Source: Caryophanales bacterium UBA2298 (lineage in GTDB: Bacteria; Bacillota_I; Bacilli_A; Izemoplasmatales; Hujiaoplasmataceae). From it: a stretch of 13,251 nt of DNA. The translations under genes were made by a program, and so were the position numbers. The stretch lies in contig DDWA01000048.1 in NCBI GenBank assembly GCA_002345425.1, forward strand, positions 1 to 13,251, in the 5' to 3' direction. Positions 7,597-13,251 of this stretch are shown in pieces. The notes beneath the pieces were generated by a model. The model was not told the DNA's origin. It saw only the letters and a list, made by a program, of their open reading frames with translations, and searched no databases. Position 1 is the first letter of the stretch. Every line of letters begins with the position of its first letter.

Positions 7597-7836
7597 TTAA
7601 TCTTCGGCAATAACTTCAATCATTATATTTAAAGCATCGGCTTTTCTAAGTGTCAGTTCAGTACCTCTAACCATTATTTCCATTGGATCTCCTAGTGGAG
7701 CTAGTTTTCGAATGAAAACTCTCGTTCCTGGAATTAATCCCATGTCCATCAATCTTCTTTTTATTGGTTTATCACCACTGACTTTAACAATTACGCATTC
7801 AAAACCGATGTCAGCTTTATCTAGTGTATTCGTCAT
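7597..7836 (-). CDS. feoA: Ferrous iron transport protein A
   Basis: A small cytoplasmic SH3-like protein that supports FeoB. From the ATG at 7836 it has 79 residues, the usual FeoA size. The family core is visible: KRRLMDMGLIPGTRV (26-40), APLGDPMEIMVRG (46-58) and LTLRKADA in the third strand region. A TTG at 7839 immediately precedes the ATG, but ATG is the more probable start. The Shine-Dalgarno AAAGGAGAG is strong but 28 bases from the ATG, with a hairpin between (see the separate entry). feoA is first in the feoAB unit and is divergent from a DtxR-type regulator gene. FeoA shares its fold with the C-terminal domain of DtxR, a domain the neighbouring regulator lacks. Confidence 0.93.
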   Translation of the reverse strand: MTNTLDKADIGFECVIVKVSGDKPIKRRLMDMGLIPGTRVFIRKLAPLGDPMEIMVRGTELTLRKADALNIMIEVIAED

Positions 7837-7839
7837 CAA

Positions 7840-7873
7840 ATTGATTGTCTTTTTCTTTAAAAGACTCTCCTTT
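7840..7873 (-). promoter_or_regulatory. feoA ribosome binding site with an intervening hairpin
   Basis: Minus strand: Shine-Dalgarno AAAGGAGAG (7873-7865). GTCTTTT (7865-7859) pairs perfectly with AAAAGAC (7853-7847) around a 5-base loop; AATCAAT then leads to TTG-ATG. Linear spacing to the ATG is 28 bases, far beyond the usual 5-9. With the hairpin folded, the remaining spacing is about 10. The stem has two G-C and five A-U pairs, so it is weak and could be condition-dependent. Confidence 0.5.
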
Positions 7874-7907
7874 TCTTTTGTAAAAATACTAATTATATAA
7901 CTTATAC

Positions 7908-7925
7908 AGTTAGACTATGCTAACT
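7908..7925. promoter_or_regulatory. Operator palindrome at the feoAB promoter
   Basis: AGTTAG (7908-7913), ACTATG, CTAACT (7920-7925): a perfect 6+6 inverted repeat beginning 7 bases past the feo -10, at about +1 to +18 of the transcript. This is a classic repressor position. GTTAG/CTAAC half-sites recall the DtxR/IdeR consensus (TTAGGTTAG-CTAACCTAA type), and a DtxR-family gene lies next door. Binding by that protein is inference. Confidence 0.65.
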
Positions 7926-7932
7926 ATACAGT

Positions 7933-7962
7933 ATTATAAACGATTTTTACTATAAAAGTCAA
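7933..7962 (-). promoter_or_regulatory. Sigma-A promoter of feoAB
   Basis: Minus strand: TTGACT (7962-7957), 18 bases, TATAAT (7938-7933). One mismatch to the -35 consensus and a perfect -10 make it the strongest promoter in the window. That suits a gene pair held down by a repressor and released on iron limitation. Transcript start should be near 7926, at the edge of the operator, leaving a leader of about 90 bases. Confidence 0.75.
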
Positions 7963-7990
7963 GCAAAGGTGTAAAATTATAAGAGTGATA

Positions 7991-8017
7991 TGATATAATA
8001 AAATTATAAGAAGGTGA
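7991..8017 (+). promoter_or_regulatory. Extended -10 promoter and ribosome binding site of the DtxR-family gene
   Basis: TGATATAAT at 7991-7999, the same nine bases as at rarA and the asparaginase gene, with no clear -35. AAGGTGA at 8011-8017 is the Shine-Dalgarno, 5 bases before the ATG at 8023. The feo palindrome lies about 70 bases upstream of this -10, too far for simple autorepression. Confidence 0.6.
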
Positions 8018-8022
8018 GATAA

Positions 8023-8403
8023 ATGAAGATTCATGAATCAGGTGAAAATTATTTAGAAGCAATTCTTGTCATCAAACAACGTCAAGAGACAGTTAGATCG
8101 ATTGATTTAGCAAAAGAAATGAACTTCACCAAGGCGAGTGTTAGTCGGGCGGTCAATAAACTTAAAGAAGATAAATTTATAACCGTTGATGAGAATGGCT
8201 TTTTAGAATTAACTGATAAAGGCTTAGATGTAGCAACAAAGATTTATGAACGTCATCGCTTTTTCACTGACTTTTTAGTCTATCTGGGTGTAGATAAAAA
8301 TATTGCTGCCCAGGATGCTTGTAAAATTGAACACGTATTAAGTGCTGAATCATATCAAGCAATGAAAACCTTTTTAACAAAAGCAAAACAAGAGAATATC
8401 TAA
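8023..8403 (+). CDS. DtxR/MntR-family metal-dependent transcriptional repressor
   Basis: A metal-sensing DNA-binding repressor of 126 residues, containing only the winged helix-turn-helix (about 5-70) and the dimerisation domain (about 71-126). The C-terminal SH3-like domain of long DtxR/IdeR proteins is absent. Family signatures: HESGENYLEAI (4-14), the HTH SIDLAKEMNFTKASVSRAVNKL (26-47), the wing ending LELTDKG (61-67), and DACKIEHVLS (98-107). By position, metal ligands would be Glu12, His78, Cys100, Glu103 and His104. Asn9 stands where MntR has Asp8, and Cys100 where MntR has Glu99 and DtxR has Cys102. This points to iron rather than manganese, but the family is mixed and specificity cannot be settled here. 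It is divergent from feoA, so it is the natural repressor of feoAB through the AGTTAG-N6-CTAACT palindromes (inference). Confidence 0.9.
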   Translation: MKIHESGENYLEAILVIKQRQETVRSIDLAKEMNFTKASVSRAVNKLKEDKFITVDENGFLELTDKGLDVATKIYERHRFFTDFLVYLGVDKNIAAQDACKIEHVLSAESYQAMKTFLTKAKQENI

Positions 8404-8408
8404 TAAAT

Positions 8409-8435
8409 AAGACGAGCCGCAATGGCTCGTCTTTT
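8409..8435. terminator. Bidirectional terminator between the DtxR-family gene and rnj
   Basis: AAGACGAGCC (8409-8418) and GGCTCGTCTT (8424-8433) form a perfect 10-bp GC-rich stem with loop GCAAT. TTTTA follows on plus and TTATTTATTA on minus. It begins 5 bases after one stop and abuts the other gene's stop (8434-8436). Confidence 0.92.
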
Positions 8436-10128
8436 ATATGATATCGCAAGTATGTTCTTTTGATGTGTCGATAATTACTGGTATGACAATTGGCTTTCTC
8501 TTGGTTGAATTATATAGATATCTTTGAATTTGATAGCGAAGATTATCTTTATATTTTTGCCAATCGATAGTTTTTTGAGCAAACTGCCTTTTGGTTTCTA
8601 ATTGGTAAATTATTTCTATTTCTTTTACGACATCTTCATTTTCTTTCATATACATAAAACCACGGCTGACAATTTCGGGAGAGTTAAGCATGGTTTTTTC
8701 TTTAGCGTTGACGTTAGCTATTACTAATAAAAATCCATCTTCAGCCAAAAGTTCTCGTTCTTTTAAAACTTGATCGTTTAAATCAGTTTCAAAAGTTCCG
8801 TCAACCATGATTGTTCCATTTTCAACCATATCATGGAATCGATCTTTTTCGCCATTAGTAAAGGAAATCACTTCACCATTGTCCAACAAGAAAACTTCAT
8901 TTTCTTGATAACCGTATTCTTTAGCGATATTCGCTTGAGATAATAGTTGACGATATTCACCGTTTATCGGAATAATATATTTAGGTTTAAGTAATGTGTA
9001 CATGAATTTGATGTCTTCTACTGATGCATGGAAGCGAGCAAAATAGTCTTTTTGAACCTTAATCATTTCTACGTCAAGCTTAGCGAGAGCATCATAAGTT
9101 TTAGCTGCAATTTTTTCAGTTCCTACTAATGGCGGACATAACATCATAACTGTATCAGATTCAATCAATCTAACTAAGCGATCAAATCCTTTAGTCATTC
9201 TTTGTAACATGAAAAATGGTTCATGACGTTCTCCTGTAACTAAAAAGACAACGTCGTCTAGTTCGTTATTATTTTCACTGTCAAGATATTTTAAGTTAAC
9301 CAAACGATCTTCAGGGACTTTAATGTAACCCATCATCTCTGCTATAAATAGCAATCTTTGGGCTTTTCGGCCGATGATTGCGATTCTTTTATTAATCCTA
9401 ATTGCTTCATTAATAATCATTTGAATGTTGGAAAGTTCGGTGGAGTACATTGCGACTATAATCCGATTTTTTGCTTTAGAAAAATTATGACGAATTAGTT
9501 TTTTAAGATAGTCATCACCTGAACTTTTTCCATGGTTAAGTGAACCTTGTGATTCATTTAAAAAAGCTAAAACTCCATAATCAGCGATTTTCGCGATTTT
9601 TTGAAAATCAGTTCGATAAATTTCCGGTACATCTTGATTGAAGTTATAATCTGTTGTATAAACAATGGCGCCATCTTTGGTGTAGATAACGATACCAGCA
9701 CTTAAAGGAACTGAATGAGTGGTCGCAAAGAATTCAATATAAAAATCTTCAAACTTGATGATTTTTTTATATTCGACCACGTTCAATTGGAATTTTTCCG
9801 GAATCATTTTATTTTCTCTTAAAGAATCTCTAACTACAGCTATAGTATAATCTGTTCCATATACTGGTTTATCCATTTGTAAAAGTAACATAGGTAAAGC
9901 ACCAATGTTTTTATCGTGGGCATGGGACAAAAAGATGCCTTGAACATCATCCTTACGAGTAACTAAATAATTTATATCAGGAACTAAAGCATCAACTCCC
10001 AACAAATCACCAGAAGGGTGTTGAAGGCCACAGTCTAAAACAATAATTTTTTTATTAATTTCGATACAATAAAGGTTTTTACCATTATCTCCGAGCCCAC
10101 CTAGGGCATAAAATTTGATTTGATTCAT
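8434..10128 (-). CDS. rnj: Ribonuclease J family protein, RNase J2-like with degenerate active site
   Basis: A beta-CASP metallo-beta-lactamase RNase of 564 residues, full RNase J length. The opening ALGGLGDNGKN (8-18) and the LKPKYIIPINGEYRQL segment (380-395) are RNase J signatures. The catalytic HxHxDH motif reads HAHDKN (69-74): both first histidines remain, but Asp and the last His are Lys73 and Asn74. His138 (TTHS), Asp160 (TTDYNF) and His367 are kept, while the usual PVHGE histidine is Asn389. Losing several metal ligands in an otherwise intact protein resembles B. subtilis RNase J2, a weakly active partner of RNase J1. I infer a structural or regulatory subunit for a J1 elsewhere (rnjB type). 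The gene is alone, with its own promoter, and convergent with the DtxR-family gene. Its Shine-Dalgarno (AAAAGAGAA) is weak. Confidence 0.9.
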   Translation of the reverse strand: MNQIKFYALGGLGDNGKNLYCIEINKKIIVLDCGLQHPSGDLLGVDALVPDINYLVTRKDDVQGIFLSHAHDKNIGALPMLLLQMDKPVYGTDYTIAVVRDSLRENKMIPEKFQLNVVEYKKIIKFEDFYIEFFATTHSVPLSAGIVIYTKDGAIVYTTDYNFNQDVPEIYRTDFQKIAKIADYGVLAFLNESQGSLNHGKSSGDDYLKKLIRHNFSKAKNRIIVAMYSTELSNIQMIINEAIRINKRIAIIGRKAQRLLFIAEMMGYIKVPEDRLVNLKYLDSENNNELDDVVFLVTGERHEPFFMLQRMTKGFDRLVRLIESDTVMMLCPPLVGTEKIAAKTYDALAKLDVEMIKVQKDYFARFHASVEDIKFMYTLLKPKYIIPINGEYRQLLSQANIAKEYGYQENEVFLLDNGEVISFTNGEKDRFHDMVENGTIMVDGTFETDLNDQVLKERELLAEDGFLLVIANVNAKEKTMLNSPEIVSRGFMYMKENEDVVKEIEIIYQLETKRQFAQKTIDWQKYKDNLRYQIQRYLYNSTKRKPIVIPVIIDTSKEHTCDII

Positions 10129-10161
10129 ATATTGTTCTCTTTTCTTAAAAATTTCATTCTT

Positions 10162-10190
10162 ATTATACCGTATTTTTTGAAATACTAAAA
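10162..10190 (-). promoter_or_regulatory. Promoter of the RNase J gene
   Basis: Minus strand: TTTTAG (10190-10185), 17 bases, TATAAT (10167-10162). Perfect -10, poor -35. Predicted leader is about 28 bases. Confidence 0.6.
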
Positions 10191-10236
10191 GGTAAATGGA
10201 ATATTTATTTTATCAAAAGACAAATAAATCGCCATA

Positions 10237-10257
10237 TGTTACAATAGATATTGGTGA
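10237..10257 (+). promoter_or_regulatory. Extended -10 promoter and ribosome binding site of recU
   Basis: TGTTACAAT at 10237-10245 is a TGn-extended -10 with one mismatch; no good -35 is visible. GGTGA at 10253-10257 is the Shine-Dalgarno, 5 bases before the ATG at 10263. A start near 10252 would leave almost no leader, so another promoter may exist. Confidence 0.4.
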
Positions 10258-10262
10258 TATAA

Positions 10263-10832
10263 ATGATTAACTATCCGAATAAAAAGAAAATAACTTCCAA
10301 CAAAATTACCTCTCCCGCTAATCGGGGTATGAATTTTGAAACAATGATCAATCAAACTAATGATTTTTATTTAGATAATGACATTGCAGTTATCTATAAA
10401 AAGCCGATTCCGATCCAAATTGTATCAGTTGATTATCGTGTGCGATCAGCAGCAAAGATTGTTGAAGCCTATTATAAACTTCCTTCTACTACTGATTATA
10501 ATGGAATATATAAAGGGCGTTACGTTGACTTTGAAGCAAAGGAAACTAAGAATAAAACATCTTTTCCTATGAAGAATATTCACGAACACCAAATCTTACA
10601 TCTAGAGCGAGTTAAAAAGCATGGAGCTATTAGTTTTGTAATTGTTTATTTTGTTAGTTTAGGAAGAATATTTTTTCTTGATTCAAAGTATATTTGCGAA
10701 TTTTATGAACGATCAAAAGACACTAGAAAATCCGTTACTTTAGCCGAGTTTGAAGAATTTGGTCATGAGATAAAAGAAGGCTATCGTAAACCGGTAGATT
10801 ACTTAAAAGTAATCGATGAATTCTATTTATAA
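10263..10832 (+). CDS. recU: Holliday junction resolvase RecU
   Basis: A structure-specific endonuclease that resolves Holliday junctions in Gram-positive bacteria and Mollicutes, the functional counterpart of RuvC. It has 189 residues, slightly shorter than B. subtilis RecU (206). The N-terminal NRGMNFETMIN (20-30) is the family's typical opening. The catalytic core lies in STTDYNGIYKGRYVDFEAKET (75-95): Asp78, Glu91 and Lys93 correspond, with a constant offset of 10, to Asp88, Glu101 and Lys103 of the B. subtilis enzyme. HEHQILHLERV (107-117) is also conserved. In many Firmicutes recU sits next to a penicillin-binding protein gene; here it is alone between rnj (divergent) and a convergent unknown gene. 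Confidence 0.96.
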   Translation: MINYPNKKKITSNKITSPANRGMNFETMINQTNDFYLDNDIAVIYKKPIPIQIVSVDYRVRSAAKIVEAYYKLPSTTDYNGIYKGRYVDFEAKETKNKTSFPMKNIHEHQILHLERVKKHGAISFVIVYFVSLGRIFFLDSKYICEFYERSKDTRKSVTLAEFEEFGHEIKEGYRKPVDYLKVIDEFYL

Positions 10833-10865
10833 AACCTCTCAAAAAATTTGAGAGGTTTTCTTTTT
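10831..10865. terminator. Bidirectional terminator between recU and the unknown gene
   Basis: AAAACCTCTCAAA (10831-10843) and TTTGAGAGGTTTT (10847-10859) form a perfect 13-bp stem with a 3-base loop. TTTTCTTTTT follows on plus (10856-10865), and an A-tract precedes it for minus use. The recU stop (10830-10832) overlaps the first arm, and the minus-strand stop (10864-10866) lies in the T-tract. Confidence 0.92.
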
Positions 10866-11310
10866 ATTCATTGAAGGTTTCTAAATAATTAACAATCATA
10901 TTCCAGCTGTTTTTAACGGCTGTAATGAAAGTGTCAATTTGTGTTTCTGCAGGAATTATGGAGATAATTTTTTCATCAATTACTTCGTATTTAAAATTCT
11001 CTTTAATAGTAGGTAAAAGATCGGGGTCAATAACAGGCAATTCAAGGTTTTTGTTTAAGTTAGAAAAGGCATAGCTAACAATCTTTTCATTTTTGTTATC
11101 CGATTTTATAGTATAGGTAATCTTGACATCAGATGAAACTGCTTCTGGCATGTAAATGAAGTCAATTTTCAGACTTTTTTTACGGTTCGTCATAATAGGT
11201 ATAAGTGATAAAATTTCGATATTACTTGTTTTTTGATGTTTAATTCTAATTTTATTTTCTTTTATGAAATCGGAAAACTCTTGTTTAACCTTTTCAAGAA
11301 TTGGATCCAT
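10864..11310 (-). CDS. Unrecognised 148-residue protein downstream of htpG
   Basis: I do not recognise this protein. It has 148 residues, no cysteine, no signal peptide and no membrane segment, so it is probably cytoplasmic. It starts with a charged amphipathic helix (about 1-24), continues with alternating hydrophobic and polar stretches suggestive of beta strands (IEILSLIPIM at 32-41, LKIDFIYMP, VKITYTI), and ends with a hydrophobic helix (about 127-146). Codon use and base composition look like the neighbours. The ATG at 11310 is 4 bases after the htpG stop, and no strong Shine-Dalgarno precedes it (AAGCCAAG at best), so it may be translated by reinitiation. Sharing a transcript with the Hsp90 chaperone suggests a related role, which is inference only. 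The full-length open frame ending at a shared terminator supports a real gene. Confidence 0.75.
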   Translation of the reverse strand: MDPILEKVKQEFSDFIKENKIRIKHQKTSNIEILSLIPIMTNRKKSLKIDFIYMPEAVSSDVKITYTIKSDNKNEKIVSYAFSNLNKNLELPVIDPDLLPTIKENFKYEVIDEKIISIIPAETQIDTFITAVKNSWNMIVNYLETFNE

Positions 11311-11314
11311 AATA

Positions 11315-13243
11315 TTACTTGGCTTCTTTCTTGGCTGCTTTGACTAAAATTTTAACCATTTTGTTTGAAAAACTAACAGGATCTTTAATTTCTAAGCCTT
11401 CGATTAATAATGCTTGATTATATAGTATCTCTGCGTAATCATCAATAGCTTCATCATCATTCTTGTATAAACTTTCAATTGCTTGGAAAAGTTCGTGTTG
11501 CGGATTGATTTCAAGGATTCTTTGCGCTTTTAAATCTTTTTCTCCTGGTAGTTGGCTCATTACTTTTTCCATTTCAAATGATAAGCCATCACCGCTAACA
11601 AGACAAACTGGTGAGTCGGTTAATCTCGTTGATAATTTTACATCATCAACTTTACCTGATAGAACTTCTTTTAGTTTTTCCAATAAGCTCTTGTTTTCAG
11701 TTTCAAGATTTTTAATTGCTTCTTTTTCATTTTCATCAAGAATATCTAAATCACCTTGGTTGATTGACTTAAACTTCTTCTTTTCATACTCATTAATCAT
11801 ACTAATCATGAATTCATCAACATCATCAGTTAAAACTAAGACATCATAACCTTTTTTCTTTAAAACATCCATTTGCGGAGAAATTTTAATAGCGTCTTTT
11901 GAATGAGCTGAACCATAGAATATTTCTTTTTGATCTTTTGGCATCTTTTCGATATATTCTTTTAAAGTAACCATTTGTTCTTCGTTTACTGTTTCAAATA
12001 ACAATAAATCTTGAAGCAACTCTTTGTTCATGCCAAAATTATCGTAAACACCATATTTGATATTTACGCCGAATTCTTTCCAGAATTTAACATATTTTTC
12101 TCTTTCATTCTTTAAAGTTTTCTCTAATTCGTTGATAATCTTCTTCTCTAAGTTCTTTTGAATTAGAACCAACTGACGATTTTGTTGCAAGATTTCTCTA
12201 GAAATATTTAGGTTTAAATCAGGACTGACAACTAGACCTTTGATAAATCTAAGGTAGTCAGGAACAAGTTCCTTACATTTGTCCATCACAAATACGCCTT
12301 TTGCATATAGTTGTAATCCTTTTTCGTACTTTTCAGAATAAAGGTTTTGTGGCGCTTTTTCAGGAATAAAGACAATTGATTTATATGTTAATGCACCTTC
12401 AACATTAGTCCAAATACTAAATGATGGATTAGTGTAATCATAGTAGGTCGTTTTATAGAACTCATTTAATTCTTCATCAGTGACTTCGGTTTTGTTTTTC
12501 TTCCAAATTGGTGTCATGGAATTGATAGTTTCTTTTTCGATAACAGTATCAAATTTATCTTCAATTTCATTGCCATTTTCATCCTTAACAGGAATGGATT
12601 TTTCATGATTTATGGTAATCGGATATTTAACATAGTCAGAGTATTTTTTAACTAAAGACCGAATTTTATATTCTTCAAGGAATTCGTCATATTCTTCTTC
12701 GTCTTCATTTTTTCTAATCGTTAATATGATTTCTGTTCCGACATTTTCTTTAGTTGCTTCTTCGATAGTGAATCCTTCTTCACCTTTTGAAACCCATTTG
12801 TAGGCTTGATTGCTAAGGGCTGATTTAGTAATTACTTCTACTTTGCTTGAAACCATAAATGCAGAATAGAACCCAACACCGAATTGGCCAATTAAATCAT
12901 CGTCTTTCAGTTCTTTTTCTTTCATTGTTTTTAAGAAATCTAATGTGCCGCTTTTAGCGATGGTTCCGATGTTTTCAATTAATTCATCATAAGTCATACC
13001 AATACCATTGTCATATACTCTAATTTTGCGATGTTTTTTATCGACTTCGATATGAATTTCATAATCATTTCTTTTTTCCATATCATCATTAGTCAAACTC
13101 ATTAGATGGTATTTGTCAATTGCATCGGATGCATTTGAGATTAACTCTCTTAAAAAGATTTCCTTATTGGTATAAATAGAATGAATCATTAAGTCTAGTA
13201 GTCTTTTTGACTCGGTTTTAAATTCCATTGTTTTTTTGCTCAT
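11315..13243 (-). CDS. htpG: Molecular chaperone HtpG (bacterial Hsp90)
   Basis: An ATP-dependent dimeric cytosolic chaperone of 642 residues, close to E. coli HtpG (624). The N-terminal GHKL ATPase domain shows LRELISNASDAIDK (31-44, with catalytic Glu33 and Mg-binding Asn37), DNGIGMT (78-84), IGTIAKSGT (92-100) and GQFGVGFYSAFMV (119-131). The middle domain has GVFVMDKCKELVPDYLRF and the NLNISREILQQN loop with its conserved catalytic-loop arginine. The C-terminal dimerisation domain ends in Lys/Glu-rich sequence without the MEEVD tail of eukaryotic Hsp90. The start at 13243 follows an AGGA Shine-Dalgarno at 13248-13251, right at the window edge. The promoter lies outside, so heat-shock control elements such as CIRCE cannot be judged. 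A small unknown gene follows after 4 bases. Confidence 0.98.
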   Translation of the reverse strand: MSKKTMEFKTESKRLLDLMIHSIYTNKEIFLRELISNASDAIDKYHLMSLTNDDMEKRNDYEIHIEVDKKHRKIRVYDNGIGMTYDELIENIGTIAKSGTLDFLKTMKEKELKDDDLIGQFGVGFYSAFMVSSKVEVITKSALSNQAYKWVSKGEEGFTIEEATKENVGTEIILTIRKNEDEEEYDEFLEEYKIRSLVKKYSDYVKYPITINHEKSIPVKDENGNEIEDKFDTVIEKETINSMTPIWKKNKTEVTDEELNEFYKTTYYDYTNPSFSIWTNVEGALTYKSIVFIPEKAPQNLYSEKYEKGLQLYAKGVFVMDKCKELVPDYLRFIKGLVVSPDLNLNISREILQQNRQLVLIQKNLEKKIINELEKTLKNEREKYVKFWKEFGVNIKYGVYDNFGMNKELLQDLLLFETVNEEQMVTLKEYIEKMPKDQKEIFYGSAHSKDAIKISPQMDVLKKKGYDVLVLTDDVDEFMISMINEYEKKKFKSINQGDLDILDENEKEAIKNLETENKSLLEKLKEVLSGKVDDVKLSTRLTDSPVCLVSGDGLSFEMEKVMSQLPGEKDLKAQRILEINPQHELFQAIESLYKNDDEAIDDYAEILYNQALLIEGLEIKDPVSFSNKMVKILVKAAKKEAK

Positions 13244-13251
13244 AATATCCT

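Noticed and set aside
7837..7839. TTG start for feoA, one codon earlier
   Set aside because: An ATG follows immediately; neither has a Shine-Dalgarno at normal linear distance, so the standard codon is preferred.
7712..7900. Plus-strand frame of 62 codons opposite feoA and its leader
   Set aside because: It is antisense to feoA and runs into the feo leader; the translation is hydrophobic but not a family I know.
8264..8449. Minus-strand frame opposite the end of the DtxR-family gene
   Set aside because: It crosses the bidirectional terminator and is antisense to a well-supported gene.
10378..10572. Alternative frame inside recU
   Set aside because: Same-strand shifted frame inside the conserved RecU coding sequence.
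11463..11849. Plus-strand frame of 128 codons opposite htpG
   Set aside because: Serine/phenylalanine-rich mirror of Lys/Glu-rich HtpG sequence, typical of antisense artefacts.
1..13251. Mycoplasma-type code with TGA as tryptophan
   Set aside because: Trp positions examined are TGG and all genes have full length under the standard code without reading through TGA.
1..13251. CRISPR array, insertion sequence, prophage or defence island
   Set aside because: No spaced direct repeats, transposase, integrase or phage-like genes; gene content is ordinary metabolism, repair and stress functions.

Overview
The window is AT-rich DNA (about one third G+C by eye) from a low-GC Gram-positive-type bacterium. 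The content (nadAB, feoAB with a divergent DtxR-type regulator, an RNase J, RecU, RarA, HtpG) and the very AT-rich gaps suggest a Bacillota lineage or a free-living Mollicutes relative such as the Acholeplasma/Izemoplasma side. That placement is inference; no rRNA is present. Tryptophan is read from TGG, every complete gene ends in TAA, and no gene appears cut by TGA, so the standard bacterial code fits.

Layout. Positions 1-332 (minus) hold the N-terminal part of a cytoplasmic asparaginase running off the left edge. A roughly 490-base non-coding stretch follows (366-853), with a few short inverted repeats. Next is a tightly packed minus-strand operon, transcribed nadA > nadB > PHP-family phosphoesterase (4036 down to 864). 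It converts aspartate to quinolinate for NAD synthesis and ends in a terminator that contains the last stop codon. rarA (4143-5366, plus) diverges from nadA, and the two promoters are interleaved. rarA converges with feoB on a shared bidirectional terminator.

The ferrous-iron block (5407-8403) is feoA-feoB on the minus strand with a divergent DtxR/MntR-family repressor gene. A sigma-A promoter in front of feoA is followed directly by an 18-bp palindrome, AGTTAG-N6-CTAACT. The same half-sites recur in the feoA-feoB gap, so the repressor probably binds at both places. The feoA ribosome binding site is unusual: a strong Shine-Dalgarno lies 28 bases from the ATG, with a perfect 7-bp hairpin between that could loop the excess out.

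The right side has an RNase J family gene (minus) that lost several metal ligands and so resembles the non-catalytic RNase J2 type, recU (plus), a small unrecognised gene, and htpG (minus). The small gene starts 4 bases after the htpG stop and is probably co-transcribed with it. All three convergent pairs (rarA/feoB, dtxR-like/rnj, recU/unknown) share compact bidirectional terminators. I saw no mobile element, CRISPR array, tRNA, rRNA or obvious riboswitch. The most original observations are regulatory, in the feo locus, not a new multi-gene system.
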